From Methanolobus sp. WCC4 (GTDB taxonomy: Archaea; Halobacteriota; Methanosarcinia; Methanosarcinales; Methanosarcinaceae): 64,000 nucleotides of DNA. The position numbers and the translations under genes were made by a program. Within the stretch, counting starts at the first letter, position 1; each line of letters begins with the position of its first letter. The stretch covers positions 1,346,480 to 1,410,479 of the forward strand of contig NZ_CP150629.1 of assembly GCF_038022665.1 (NCBI RefSeq), read 5' to 3'. A model generated the notes under the pieces. That model worked only from the letters and a program-made list of their open reading frames with translations, had not been told where the DNA came from and did no database searches. Below, in pieces: positions 55,124-63,419 of the stretch.

Positions 55124-56245
55124 TCAATTGTTGTTGATTAGGTCTATCGGTTTGGGGTGACCGTGGCCATGTGGTTTACTGTGCTTGAAACTGATGTTAC
55201 GGCCTGAGAGCTTTTCAGATATGGTGTTATTCACGATATCTATCAGCTTACCCTGGTCAATACTTGAAACTGCGGTGAGTACTTTGAGTCGGGGCGCATC
55301 CGCTGGAACTGTATTGATGATCTCCATGGTAATGTCCTGGTCAAATGCCGTAAGGTTCGTCTTGATCGTGTTAGTATCTGACTCTATGAACAGTTTAATG
55401 TGCCCCACGAACTCCGGGCTCAGTTCCATTACCTTTGCCTTGAGCTCTTCCATAATGTCCTTTGCAGTGGTCTGTGCGACATCTGCCGGGATCTTGCTAT
55501 CTAACTGGAACTCTGTGGCATAACTGGATATTCCTGATGCCTCAATGGAATCAAGTGTTTCTTCCACAGGTTCACCTGTTATCTCATCGAGAACCTGTGT
55601 ATCAGGGCTGGTAGTTTTGAGCTCATGCTTTTCCTGATATTCAGGGAAATCTCCCATTGCAAGCTTCACGAAGTCGAACCAGTGCTCATCTTCCTTAGAT
55701 GCAGAAAGCAGTATGACCTTTGCCTTTGGGTTCAGTTGCTGTACTGAAGCCTCAATGATCGGAATGCGTATCTCATCGATCAGGTCTATCTTATTGATAC
55801 CCAATATCTCCGCATCGATTATCTGGCGCATAGCAAAATTCTTTGCTTCTTTCATTAACTGCTTGAACCGGCTACCATCTATAAGTGTAACAAGAGGTTG
55901 GATTGTGGTATCCCTGAGCTCCATCAGGTCGATCTCGTTCTTGATGAGCTGGGGGAATGCGATCCCGGTAGGTTCTATAAGTACGATATCCGGGTCATAT
56001 TCTTCCTTGAGGATCTTCAATGTGGCCTTCATGTTGACCTTAAGGGAGCAACAGATGCATCCGCTTGTCAGCTCCTTCATATCCAGTCCGTATTTTGAGA
56101 TCACATCACCGTCAATACCTACTTCACCAATTTCATTGACAATGACAGCGATCCTTTGTCCCGTCTCGCTGAATTCCTTGCCCAATCTTATGATGGTGGA
56201 TGTTTTTCCGCTACCTAAGAACCCACCAACTACTAGTATTTTCAT
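55124..56245 (-). CDS. G3E GTPase (CobW/HypB/UreG-like) linked to methyltransferase activation
   Basis: 373 residues. P-loop GGFLGSGKTSTIIRL, switch region IVNEIGEVGIDGDVI, metal-binding C-x-C-C as LTSGCICCSLKVN, EPTGIAFP, and guanine motif GINKID. The G domain (1-200) is followed by a linker and a CobW-C-like domain, ending with a histidine-rich HSKPHGHGHPKP. G3E GTPases deliver metals or cofactors or rescue cobalamin enzymes (MeaB-like roles). Directly downstream (33 bp) of the RamA-like activase and next to mtaCB, it probably helps load or repair the corrinoid protein. Metal handling by the C-terminal histidines is inferred. Confidence 0.88.
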   Translation of the reverse strand: MKILVVGGFLGSGKTSTIIRLGKEFSETGQRIAVIVNEIGEVGIDGDVISKYGLDMKELTSGCICCSLKVNMKATLKILKEEYDPDIVLIEPTGIAFPQLIKNEIDLMELRDTTIQPLVTLIDGSRFKQLMKEAKNFAMRQIIDAEILGINKIDLIDEIRIPIIEASVQQLNPKAKVILLSASKEDEHWFDFVKLAMGDFPEYQEKHELKTTSPDTQVLDEITGEPVEETLDSIEASGISSYATEFQLDSKIPADVAQTTAKDIMEELKAKVMELSPEFVGHIKLFIESDTNTIKTNLTAFDQDITMEIINTVPADAPRLKVLTAVSSIDQGKLIDIVNNTISEKLSGRNISFKHSKPHGHGHPKPIDLINNN

Positions 56246-56277
56246 TTTTTATTCCTTCTAAAAAGTTTAAAAGAGGC

Positions 56278-57900
56278 TTATGCTGCCTCTTCCAATACTA
56301 CCAGGTTTTCCCACTTGAACTTATCATTCGGACATGCATTGATGCATCTCTTACAATTTGCACCGTCACAGAGGTCAGAGCTTATCATTACAATACCCTC
56401 AGAGTCCATTGTTATAGCATCGTTAGGACAGACCTTGATACACTTCTCACACTCAGGGCAATCAACCTTCATGGTAAGGTATGTTCCAACCTGCTCAATG
56501 ACTTCAAGTCCTTCAGGACCAAGTACAGGAATATCTTTCTCAACAACCTTGTTTACACTGACAACGCCTTCCGGAAGGTCGATCTGTGGAAGTCCTTTCT
56601 TCTTAAGGAATTTCTTGAGCATCTTGAAAGGCATGCCTTCTCCCCAGTATGATATCTCCTGGATGTAGGCTTCCTTGAAGGCAGGGTCAGTTGCAAACAT
56701 CACGTGGTTGCTGACGATCTTTCCTGCAATATCCTGGAGTTCCCAGAGCCTGTCCTCTGAAAGAAGGATCTCCCTTGCGACAATAAGTGAGGTGTTACCG
56801 ATCTGTATTACTTCATCTACATTGTATGGGACCATACCTACCTGGTGCGCCTTGACAGCATCCATGTAAGTACCTGCAGCACCGGACATGTATGCCTTCT
56901 TTACATCGGCAACCTCAATACCGGCTGCATTACAGAGTGCAAGGTGACCTGCGCGGATAGCACCAATTGCAAGACCTGCTGCTTCAACGTCCTTCTCGAA
57001 GAACTTGATCTTGTCCTGCAAATACAGGATGTGGTCAGGTGTGTTAATCTTTGGGAGCGTGATGATCCCGTCCTTCATTCCTGCCTCGATGATGGCAATT
57101 ACACCTGTTCCGGTAATTCCTTTTGCCTTGATCGAATCCTCTTCGATTATGTCTCCATTGTTCGGGTTGATCAACTGTGCTTTGACGGTGTCCATATCTG
57201 CGTCAAGGACATAGTTGCGTATGTTCTTGCCCTCGAACTCGACATCTGAGATGACGAATGGTGATGCTAGGTTACCGTATTTGATCTGCTGACCTTCAAG
57301 TGCAGGACCTGCTGCTGCGGAACCTGTGTAGATGGTGCCCTCGTGGATGAGTGCCATCTCAGCGTTGGTTCCGTAGTCAGTTGCTATAGCTGTTTCTTTT
57401 GTGTCCAGGAATCCTGACTTAATGATAAGAGCAAGTGCATCGGCACCAACTTCGTGTCTGATCGCTGGTGGGACTACAAGCTGTGCGTTTGGATATACTT
57501 CAAGTCCTTTGATCTCTGAACAATCAATGATCCTTGCGCTTCTGTCAGATTCCTTGATGTTCAGCCTTTCTTTCTTTCTCTCGCCTGCATATGCGAGGTC
57601 ATCAATAGGGATTCCCTGGAATATTGAAAGCTGTATAGGGTTTCCACAAATTGACATCCTTTCCAGTTCTTCGGGCTTGACACCCAATGTCTCTATAACG
57701 TGCTTTACCGCGTTAACGTGCAGGCCCTGAGCAAGATCAAGTCCATAGGTGATAGCGAAGTCCAGGTGATCCATAACATTTGCTCCCGGGAGCGGGTTAC
57801 GGAGAGTGATGACTGTCTTCTGGATATCGCCGGAATCAAGGTCGATCTTCTGTGCTCTTATACCACTGGTACCAATATCTATTGCAACTCCAAGTTTCAT
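56278..57900 (-). CDS. ramA: RamA-like ATP-dependent reductive activase of corrinoid methyltransferases
   Basis: About 540 residues. ASKHA ATPase region: MKLGVAIDIGTSGIRAQKID at the start, CGNPIQLSIFQG, AIATDYGTNAEMAL, AGPALEGQQI, and MSGAAGTYMDAVKAHQVG. The C-terminal domain carries two [4Fe-4S] sites with RamA spacing: CPECEKCIKVCP and the unusual C-x4-C-x2-C-x3-C in CDGANCKRCINACP. It reduces Co(II) corrinoid to active Co(I) with ATP. Given its neighbours mtaCB, the methanol system is the likely client rather than methylamine. ATG 57900 with AAAGGGATT ahead is chosen over a codon 24 bases upstream. The G3E GTPase gene follows in the same unit. Confidence 0.93.
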   Translation of the reverse strand: MKLGVAIDIGTSGIRAQKIDLDSGDIQKTVITLRNPLPGANVMDHLDFAITYGLDLAQGLHVNAVKHVIETLGVKPEELERMSICGNPIQLSIFQGIPIDDLAYAGERKKERLNIKESDRSARIIDCSEIKGLEVYPNAQLVVPPAIRHEVGADALALIIKSGFLDTKETAIATDYGTNAEMALIHEGTIYTGSAAAGPALEGQQIKYGNLASPFVISDVEFEGKNIRNYVLDADMDTVKAQLINPNNGDIIEEDSIKAKGITGTGVIAIIEAGMKDGIITLPKINTPDHILYLQDKIKFFEKDVEAAGLAIGAIRAGHLALCNAAGIEVADVKKAYMSGAAGTYMDAVKAHQVGMVPYNVDEVIQIGNTSLIVAREILLSEDRLWELQDIAGKIVSNHVMFATDPAFKEAYIQEISYWGEGMPFKMLKKFLKKKGLPQIDLPEGVVSVNKVVEKDIPVLGPEGLEVIEQVGTYLTMKVDCPECEKCIKVCPNDAITMDSEGIVMISSDLCDGANCKRCINACPNDKFKWENLVVLEEAA

Positions 57901-58171
57901 TTGAATCCCTTTTAATCCTTTCAAATTAAATAACGTAGTATCTGTGTTCCAACTTCAAAATATATGTTGCGGTAATTTTGTCTCTCTGAGTGTCATTATT
58001 TAAACTGATTGAAGTACATCTCAAAACCTCTGGAATATGACAGTACCGCTGTCAGATCTCTTTTGTTTATGGATCAATTGAAGTTTCAAAAAAATGATGT
58101 ACTATATTATATGTATCCCGGGCATATGCATGACATTTTTTGGATAACGTGGTCTTATGCCTGAAAAAAGT

Positions 58172-58444
58172 TCAATTGCGGCATATCCTCTCACCCTTTT
58201 CTGTCAATTGGTATGCTTTTCCCTTTATGTCTCCCCCTTCATCGGAGCAGGAAGATGCCGCACTGCATGAACAACATGCAGATGACTTTGGTTTTGAATT
58301 ATTGCATACTTCTCTTATGTATCCCATATGTTCCAGCATAAGGAGCCTGTCCCTGATGCTTCTCTGGTCGGTCCCAAGTTTTGCTGCCGCTTCCTGAAGC
58401 GTACAATTCTCAATGAAAAGCAGGTTCAATGTCTGTTTTATCAT
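58172..58444 (-). CDS. feoC: FeoC-like winged-helix protein with cysteine cluster
   Basis: About 90 residues. Residues 1-45 form a winged helix (LQEAAAKLGTDQRSIRDRLLMLEHMGYI); a cysteine-rich loop follows (CCSCSAASSC at about 58-67) and then a short C-terminal strand/helix. The layout is that of FeoC proteins, whose cysteines can bind an iron-sulfur cluster and sense oxygen or iron. ATG 58444 overlaps the stop of the preceding gene (ATGA) and is preferred over the upstream in-frame start at 58489. It is the last gene of the feoA-feoB operon. It may regulate FeoB protein or transcription. Confidence 0.75.
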   Translation of the reverse strand: MIKQTLNLLFIENCTLQEAAAKLGTDQRSIRDRLLMLEHMGYIREVCNNSKPKSSACCSCSAASSCSDEGGDIKGKAYQLTEKGERICRN

Positions 58445-58923
58445 TTCAACATCCCCTTCTCGGGTATCGGGTCGAACATATCTTTCCATTTACTGAATGC
58501 GAACAACGGGAGAAGTGCAAGGTATATTCCGGGTCTAAGGTCACTGAGTGGTGTCCAGTCAACGAACTCCTCATTCTTTAGCAGATATGCCTCAAGCATG
58601 TTACCCGTACTTACCAGCATATATATCGCTGCAAATATCAGTGCTATCAGGATGCCCACATATGCATAGGATACACCTTCGTATATTCCTGACCGCATTT
58701 CCATCACACCATATATGAACACTGTTCCTATGAGCAGCAGTACGAATGCTCCGATGATGTCCGCAGGCACGAACAATATGCCTGTAAGTGGTATTTGTGT
58801 GTCAGGTCCAAGGATGATCTTAGCCGTACCTGCTGATAACTGAAGGAGTCCTAAAAGGACATAGAGGGTACCAGTGACAATGGAAAAGACCATTGGGATC
58901 CTTGTGTCAGGTTTTTCGTCCAC
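58441..58923 (-). CDS. Four-TM membrane protein of the feo operon
   Basis: About 160 residues with four hydrophobic helices: IPMVFSIVTGTLYVLLGLLQ, PADIIGAFVLLLIGTVFIYG, YAYVGILIALIFAAIYMLVS, and GIYLALLPLFAFSKW near the end. The GTG start at 58923 has AAAGGAG five bases ahead, placed in the end of feoB; the frame is open further upstream, but no good start precedes it. Not a recognised family. The tight packing between feoB and the feoC-like gene strongly suggests a role in ferrous iron uptake, for example as a FeoB partner. Confidence 0.75.
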   Translation of the reverse strand: MDEKPDTRIPMVFSIVTGTLYVLLGLLQLSAGTAKIILGPDTQIPLTGILFVPADIIGAFVLLLIGTVFIYGVMEMRSGIYEGVSYAYVGILIALIFAAIYMLVSTGNMLEAYLLKNEEFVDWTPLSDLRPGIYLALLPLFAFSKWKDMFDPIPEKGMLK

Positions 58924-58933
58924 TATATCTCCT

Positions 58934-60931
58934 TTAATAACCAAGTAACCTGCCTCCCTGATAGATGATAAATGCTGTGATCCATGCGACTGCAACCCCG
59001 TAGAATATTGCGAACGTGGTCCATTTCCATGACCCTGTCTCCTTTTTGACAACACCTATGGTTGCCACACAGGGCATGTACAGTAAACTGAATGCCATGA
59101 GGCTGAGTGAACTAAGTGCAGTGATGCCAGGGTCTGCCAGAAGTCTTTCGCTGAGTGCTTCTGAATTGTCACCCGAACCGTAGAGGACACCCATGGATGC
59201 CACAACGATCTCTTTGGCAACCAGTCCGAATATGAGTGCAACAGATATCTTCCAGTCAAAGCCAAGTGGTTTAAGCAGTGGTTCCACCGCATGCCCGAGA
59301 CTGCCGACATAACTTGCCTCGCTTCCGTATTCAACACCCCATGGGAATGATGCCATTATCCATATGATGACAACACCTACAAGGATGATGGAACCTGCTT
59401 TTTTTATGTACATGAATCCATTGTCCCACATATGGATGATACTGGACTTGAGCGTGGGAACGCGGTATGGTGGAAGTTCCATTATGAAAGGTGCCGGTTT
59501 ACCTCTGACCACCGTGCTTCTGAGTAACTTCGCGGAAATGATCGCTATGACTATCCCCAGTATGTACATTGCGAATATGACAGTCCCTGCCTGTCTTCCG
59601 AAGAACGTGCCTGCGAACAGTACGTATATAGGTAGTCTGGCTCCGCAGGATACGAAAGGAACTACAAGTATGGTGATGAGTCTGTCCCTGTCATCCTCTA
59701 TGCTTCTTGCAGCCATGATAGCAGGCACATTACATCCGAATCCCATGAGCATGGGAATGAATGACTTGCCATGCATGCCTATCTTATACATGAGCTTGTC
59801 CATGATGAACGCAGCTCTGGCAAGGTAGCCACTTCCTTCCAGCAGTGAAAGCAGGAAGAACAGGATGAATATATTCGGCACGAATACAAGTACTGCCCCG
59901 ACACCACCGATTATTCCGTCTCCCACAAGTGAAGCCAGCCAGTCGGGATGGAGGCTGGAGGATACATAACCTGCAAACCACGTGGCTGCAATGTCTATCA
60001 TATCCATGAATGGTGTCGCAAAGGCGAATGTAAGTTCGAATGCACCCCACATGAGTGCAAGGAAGATCGGGATACCCAGATACTTATTAGTTAGTACCCT
60101 GTCGATCATATCCGATTTTGTAAGTGTGTCATTGGCACGGGTACACATCTGCGGGAATATTGTGTTGATGGCAAGATAGCGCTTGTCTGCGATTTCCGCC
60201 TCATATTCTTCCTGGTCGATGGAATCGATGATCTTCATTACTCTGTCATATACCGGGCTGTCAGCGATCTTCTCCCTGACGTTGCTGTCACCTTCGAGCA
60301 GACGTATGGCAAGCCATCTCAAGGGGTAACGCTTATCACGATTCTCGTCCTCGCTGAGCACCTTCTCGATCTCAAGAACCCTGTCCTCTATCTCATTGCC
60401 GTATCCTATCTCGTGTCCGTGCTGCTGATCGATCTCCTTTTGTTCGATCACCCTGTCAAGAAGGTCGTGTATTCCCTTCTCCTGCGTAGCAACGGTCTTT
60501 ATCACCGGGGTTGCGAGGAGTTCCTGCATCTTTTCGATATATATCCGGTCGCCTCTTTCCTCGGCAATGTCATACATGTTGAGAACAATGAGTATCCGTG
60601 ACCCCAGTTCCATGAGCTGGGTAGTCAGGTAGAGGTTCCTTTCAAGATTTGATGCATCCACTACCTGAATTACAACATCCGGTTTTTCCTCTATTATGTA
60701 ATCCCTGGCAACGATCTCGTCCATGGAGTATGCGGTGAGACTGTATGTACCGGGCAGGTCTATTACCTCGATATCGTACTCTTTATATGTTACCCGGCCA
60801 CTTTTCTTCTCCACAGTGACACCTGGCCAGTTACCAACATGCTGCCTGGAACCAGTAAGAGCATTGAAAAGAGTGGTTTTCCCAACGTTCGGATTACCTA
60901 TGAGTGCTATCTTTATCTCCCTTTTTTCCAT
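58934..60931 (-). CDS. feoB: Ferrous iron transporter FeoB
   Basis: 665 residues, full length. The N-terminal G-protein domain has P-loop GNPNVGKTTLFNALTG, G3 DLPGTYSL and NMYD guanine motif. After a helical spacer (about 165-280) come the membrane domain with two gate-like motifs, GFGCNVPAIMAARSI and FVSCGARLPIYVLFAGTFFG, and about 10 helices. It imports Fe2+, needed in bulk for the iron-sulfur proteins of methanogenesis. It is preceded by feoA and followed by a four-TM protein and a FeoC-like regulator in one minus-strand operon. Confidence 0.96.
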   Translation of the reverse strand: MEKREIKIALIGNPNVGKTTLFNALTGSRQHVGNWPGVTVEKKSGRVTYKEYDIEVIDLPGTYSLTAYSMDEIVARDYIIEEKPDVVIQVVDASNLERNLYLTTQLMELGSRILIVLNMYDIAEERGDRIYIEKMQELLATPVIKTVATQEKGIHDLLDRVIEQKEIDQQHGHEIGYGNEIEDRVLEIEKVLSEDENRDKRYPLRWLAIRLLEGDSNVREKIADSPVYDRVMKIIDSIDQEEYEAEIADKRYLAINTIFPQMCTRANDTLTKSDMIDRVLTNKYLGIPIFLALMWGAFELTFAFATPFMDMIDIAATWFAGYVSSSLHPDWLASLVGDGIIGGVGAVLVFVPNIFILFFLLSLLEGSGYLARAAFIMDKLMYKIGMHGKSFIPMLMGFGCNVPAIMAARSIEDDRDRLITILVVPFVSCGARLPIYVLFAGTFFGRQAGTVIFAMYILGIVIAIISAKLLRSTVVRGKPAPFIMELPPYRVPTLKSSIIHMWDNGFMYIKKAGSIILVGVVIIWIMASFPWGVEYGSEASYVGSLGHAVEPLLKPLGFDWKISVALIFGLVAKEIVVASMGVLYGSGDNSEALSERLLADPGITALSSLSLMAFSLLYMPCVATIGVVKKETGSWKWTTFAIFYGVAVAWITAFIIYQGGRLLGY

Positions 60932-61012
60932 GGGATGCTCCTCTGAGAATAGTTATAGTAATTATGTATGTGCCGTAATGTCCGGCGATATGCAAATATC
61001 GTGAATGTCGAC

Positions 61013-61261
61013 TTAGAGTTTGTTGATGAATATCTGACTTGCTTCTTCTTTCCTGATGGACAGGTGGTAGCCCTTTATGTTGTAATCCATTGGGTCTCCG
61101 AGTGGTGCATTCCTGACAAGTTCGATCTCAGTACCGGCAACCATTCCCATATCCATTAGTTTCCTCCTTGCAGTACCCTTTACCCTCACTTTTGTTATCC
61201 TGGCCTTCTCTCCAGGTTCTAATGTATCAAGTGTTGTCTCTTCAATATCCTGCAAGTTCAT
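61013..61261 (-). CDS. feoA: Ferrous iron transport accessory protein FeoA
   Basis: 82 residues, SH3-like FeoA domain: TTLDTLEPGEKARITKVRVKG, then MDMGMVAGTEIELVRNAPLGDPM and GYHLSIRKEEASQIFI. It is needed for FeoB activity. AGGACAGGT precedes the ATG. It is the first gene of the feo operon, 81 bp ahead of feoB. Confidence 0.92.
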   Translation of the reverse strand: MNLQDIEETTLDTLEPGEKARITKVRVKGTARRKLMDMGMVAGTEIELVRNAPLGDPMDYNIKGYHLSIRKEEASQIFINKL

Positions 61262-61455
61262 TACCTGTCCTTTTCTATGATAGCACTAATCCGTTTTTTG
61301 TATATAGCGATTTCTCCCAGCCTAATTTATTTAACCATGCAAAGATGTGGTATAGACCATACTTCCAGTTACAGGTGCTGGTAATTGACATAAGTAGCAG
61401 GTGTATCCCATGAAGCGAAAACATTCTGTTCTGCTTCAGGATAATCAGGTGTATT

Positions 61456-61947
61456 TTATGCCTGTGCCTTCTTTTTTCCATGCACAGGACAGTCATCCTT
61501 CGCCGTAGGGATGCAGTTAATGACCTCTCCGGTTTCACAATAATGGTTGAAGTGGTCAAGCCAGTATGGCCATTCTTCCCTGATGTTCATGAACTCTACG
61601 AACTTTGTGAGCACTTCAAAGGTATCAGGTGTTAGCACATGCTCTATCTTGCATGCATCATGGTCTGCAATATTCTCGTCAAGACCCAGAATAAGTAAGA
61701 AATCCCTGATGATGCCGTGTTTTTCCATAGTACACTTTGCGATCTTCTCGCCTTCGGGTGTAAGGGTCACGCCACCGTATTTCTCATAGTTTATGAATCC
61801 CATTTTGGTAAGTTTCTTGAACATCCCTGTGACGCTGGGTGAACTGATATCAAGTTCTCTGGATACGTCTTTAACCTGTGCATAACCTTTTCTTTCGATT
61901 ATCTTCTCGATGACCTTAAGATAATCTTCAGTTCTCTCAGTTGTCAT
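61456..61947 (-). CDS. DtxR/MntR-family metal-dependent repressor
   Basis: 163 residues. The winged helix (5-65: EDYLKVIEKIIERKGYAQV, ELDISSPSVTGMFKKLTKMG) and a dimerisation/metal domain (70-135) with HGIIRDFLLILGLDENIADHDACKIEHVL contain the E/H/C ligands of DtxR proteins. The C-terminal about 30 residues carry two cysteines and a histidine (CETGEVINCIP, DDCPVHG), probably an extra metal site. Placed just upstream of feoA in the same direction, it likely represses the feo operon when iron is sufficient. Confidence 0.9.
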   Translation of the reverse strand: MTTERTEDYLKVIEKIIERKGYAQVKDVSRELDISSPSVTGMFKKLTKMGFINYEKYGGVTLTPEGEKIAKCTMEKHGIIRDFLLILGLDENIADHDACKIEHVLTPDTFEVLTKFVEFMNIREEWPYWLDHFNHYCETGEVINCIPTAKDDCPVHGKKKAQA

Positions 61948-62048
61948 GTAAGAAACTACCTTTTTTTGGATATGATTGATCCGCTTTCATTTATATATTC
62001 TGAACCAACCATTATTTTGTATACTACAGGTACTATTTTAACTTTGCC

Positions 62049-62066
62049 TATTTTGACTACAAAATA
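62049..62066. promoter_or_regulatory. Inverted repeat upstream of the DtxR-type gene
   Basis: TATTTTGACTACAAAATA: perfect seven-base arms around a four-base centre, about 100 bp before the repressor's ATG and 25 bp after the aminotransferase stop. It could be a repressor operator or part of a terminator. Confidence 0.4.
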
Positions 62067-62090
62067 TAGGTTCTATAACAAAAAGTAGAT

Positions 62091-63272
62091 TTACTGGTTC
62101 TGAGTGCTCTCTTTGAGTTTTCCCTCTTTAAGATATCGTTCCAGCCTGTCCATTCCTTCCATTATATTCTCAAGACTGTTGGCGTATGAAAATCTAAGGT
62201 GCCCTTCTGCACCCTGGCCGAAATCGATGCCAGGGGTGATGGCAACTCCGATATCCTCCAGTATCTGCCTGCTCATCTTCAGGGAATCCTCGCCGAATTT
62301 GCGGGCATCGGCAAGAACATAATAAGCTCCCTTTGGTTCCACCTTGATCTCGAAACCAATATCTTTCAGTCTTCCGATCAGGTACAGACGCCTCTTATTA
62401 TATGTATCGACCATCTCTTCTGTAAGTTCCTGCGGACCTTCAAGGGCAGCGATACCTGCGTACTGGACAAAGGCATTCGTGGAGATGAACAGGTTCTGCT
62501 GTATCTTTTGCAATGTCCTTATGTATCTTTCTGGTGCTATCAGGTAGCCGAGTCTCCACCCGGTCATGGCATAGAGCTTCGAGAAACCGTTAAGCACGAA
62601 GGCATTGTCCGTATACTCCAGGATAGTATGTTCTTCGCCCTCGTAGACCAGTCCCTGATATATCTCATCGGATATGATGGGAATATCTCCGGCAATCTCT
62701 GCAAGTCCTCTTAATGTTGCGTCAGGTAATACCTGTCCGGTAGGATTTGATGGGGAATTGATGAGTATTGCCTTTGTTCTTGGGTTGATGTGTGCGGCAA
62801 CCTCTTCCGGCTGCAGCATGAAACCATTGTCCTCATTGGTATAGATGAAGTCCGGTACGCCTCCCACAGTATTGACAAAGTTGGGATAACATGCATAGTG
62901 AGGGTTCGACATGATTATCTCATCCCTTGGGTCGATCATTGCAAGGAAAAGCAAAAGCATGGCAGGACTTGTGCCGGATGTGACTATTATCTGGTCAGGG
63001 CTGATATCCACATCGAACCTGTCGTGATAACTTCTGGCAATTGCCTGCCTGAGTTCTATAAGACCCTGGCTGTGTGTGTATCTGGTATTACCTGCACACA
63101 TTGCTTCCTTTGCTGCATCACATATATGCGGAGCAGTGGGCTGATCAGGTTCTCCTATCTCCAGATGGATGATACTTCTCCCCTGCTCTTCAAGCTGTTG
63201 TGCTCTTTCAAGTACTTCCATTACGTAAAAAGGCGGGATGTTTTCAACTTTTTCAGATAACATATTACTCAT
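62091..63272 (-). CDS. Class I aminotransferase (aspartate aminotransferase-like)
   Basis: About 393 residues, fold type I PLP enzyme. The PLP lysine lies in NGFSKLYAMTGWRLGYLIAP; other conserved parts are IHLEIGEPDQPTAPHI, LINSPSNPTGQVLP (NPTG) and IISDEIYQGLVY. The substrate cannot be fixed by reading: aspartate, aromatic or alanine-type. ATG 63272 is preferred; an in-frame ATG nine bases earlier and another six bases later exist. It is the only amino-acid metabolism gene in this end of the window. Confidence 0.92.
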   Translation of the reverse strand: MSNMLSEKVENIPPFYVMEVLERAQQLEEQGRSIIHLEIGEPDQPTAPHICDAAKEAMCAGNTRYTHSQGLIELRQAIARSYHDRFDVDISPDQIIVTSGTSPAMLLLFLAMIDPRDEIIMSNPHYACYPNFVNTVGGVPDFIYTNEDNGFMLQPEEVAAHINPRTKAILINSPSNPTGQVLPDATLRGLAEIAGDIPIISDEIYQGLVYEGEEHTILEYTDNAFVLNGFSKLYAMTGWRLGYLIAPERYIRTLQKIQQNLFISTNAFVQYAGIAALEGPQELTEEMVDTYNKRRLYLIGRLKDIGFEIKVEPKGAYYVLADARKFGEDSLKMSRQILEDIGVAITPGIDFGQGAEGHLRFSYANSLENIMEGMDRLERYLKEGKLKESTQNQ

Positions 63273-63419
63273 CGTCAGCAAAAATTATAGTTCTGGATCG
63301 ATCTGGAACGATAAAAGATCTTTGTTCAGGAACTACGATAAAAAAAGAAACTGGCAGATTATGCCAGCTTGTATATCTATGGATTATGTTCTATGTCTCT
63401 GTATACTTGCTCTGGGATC

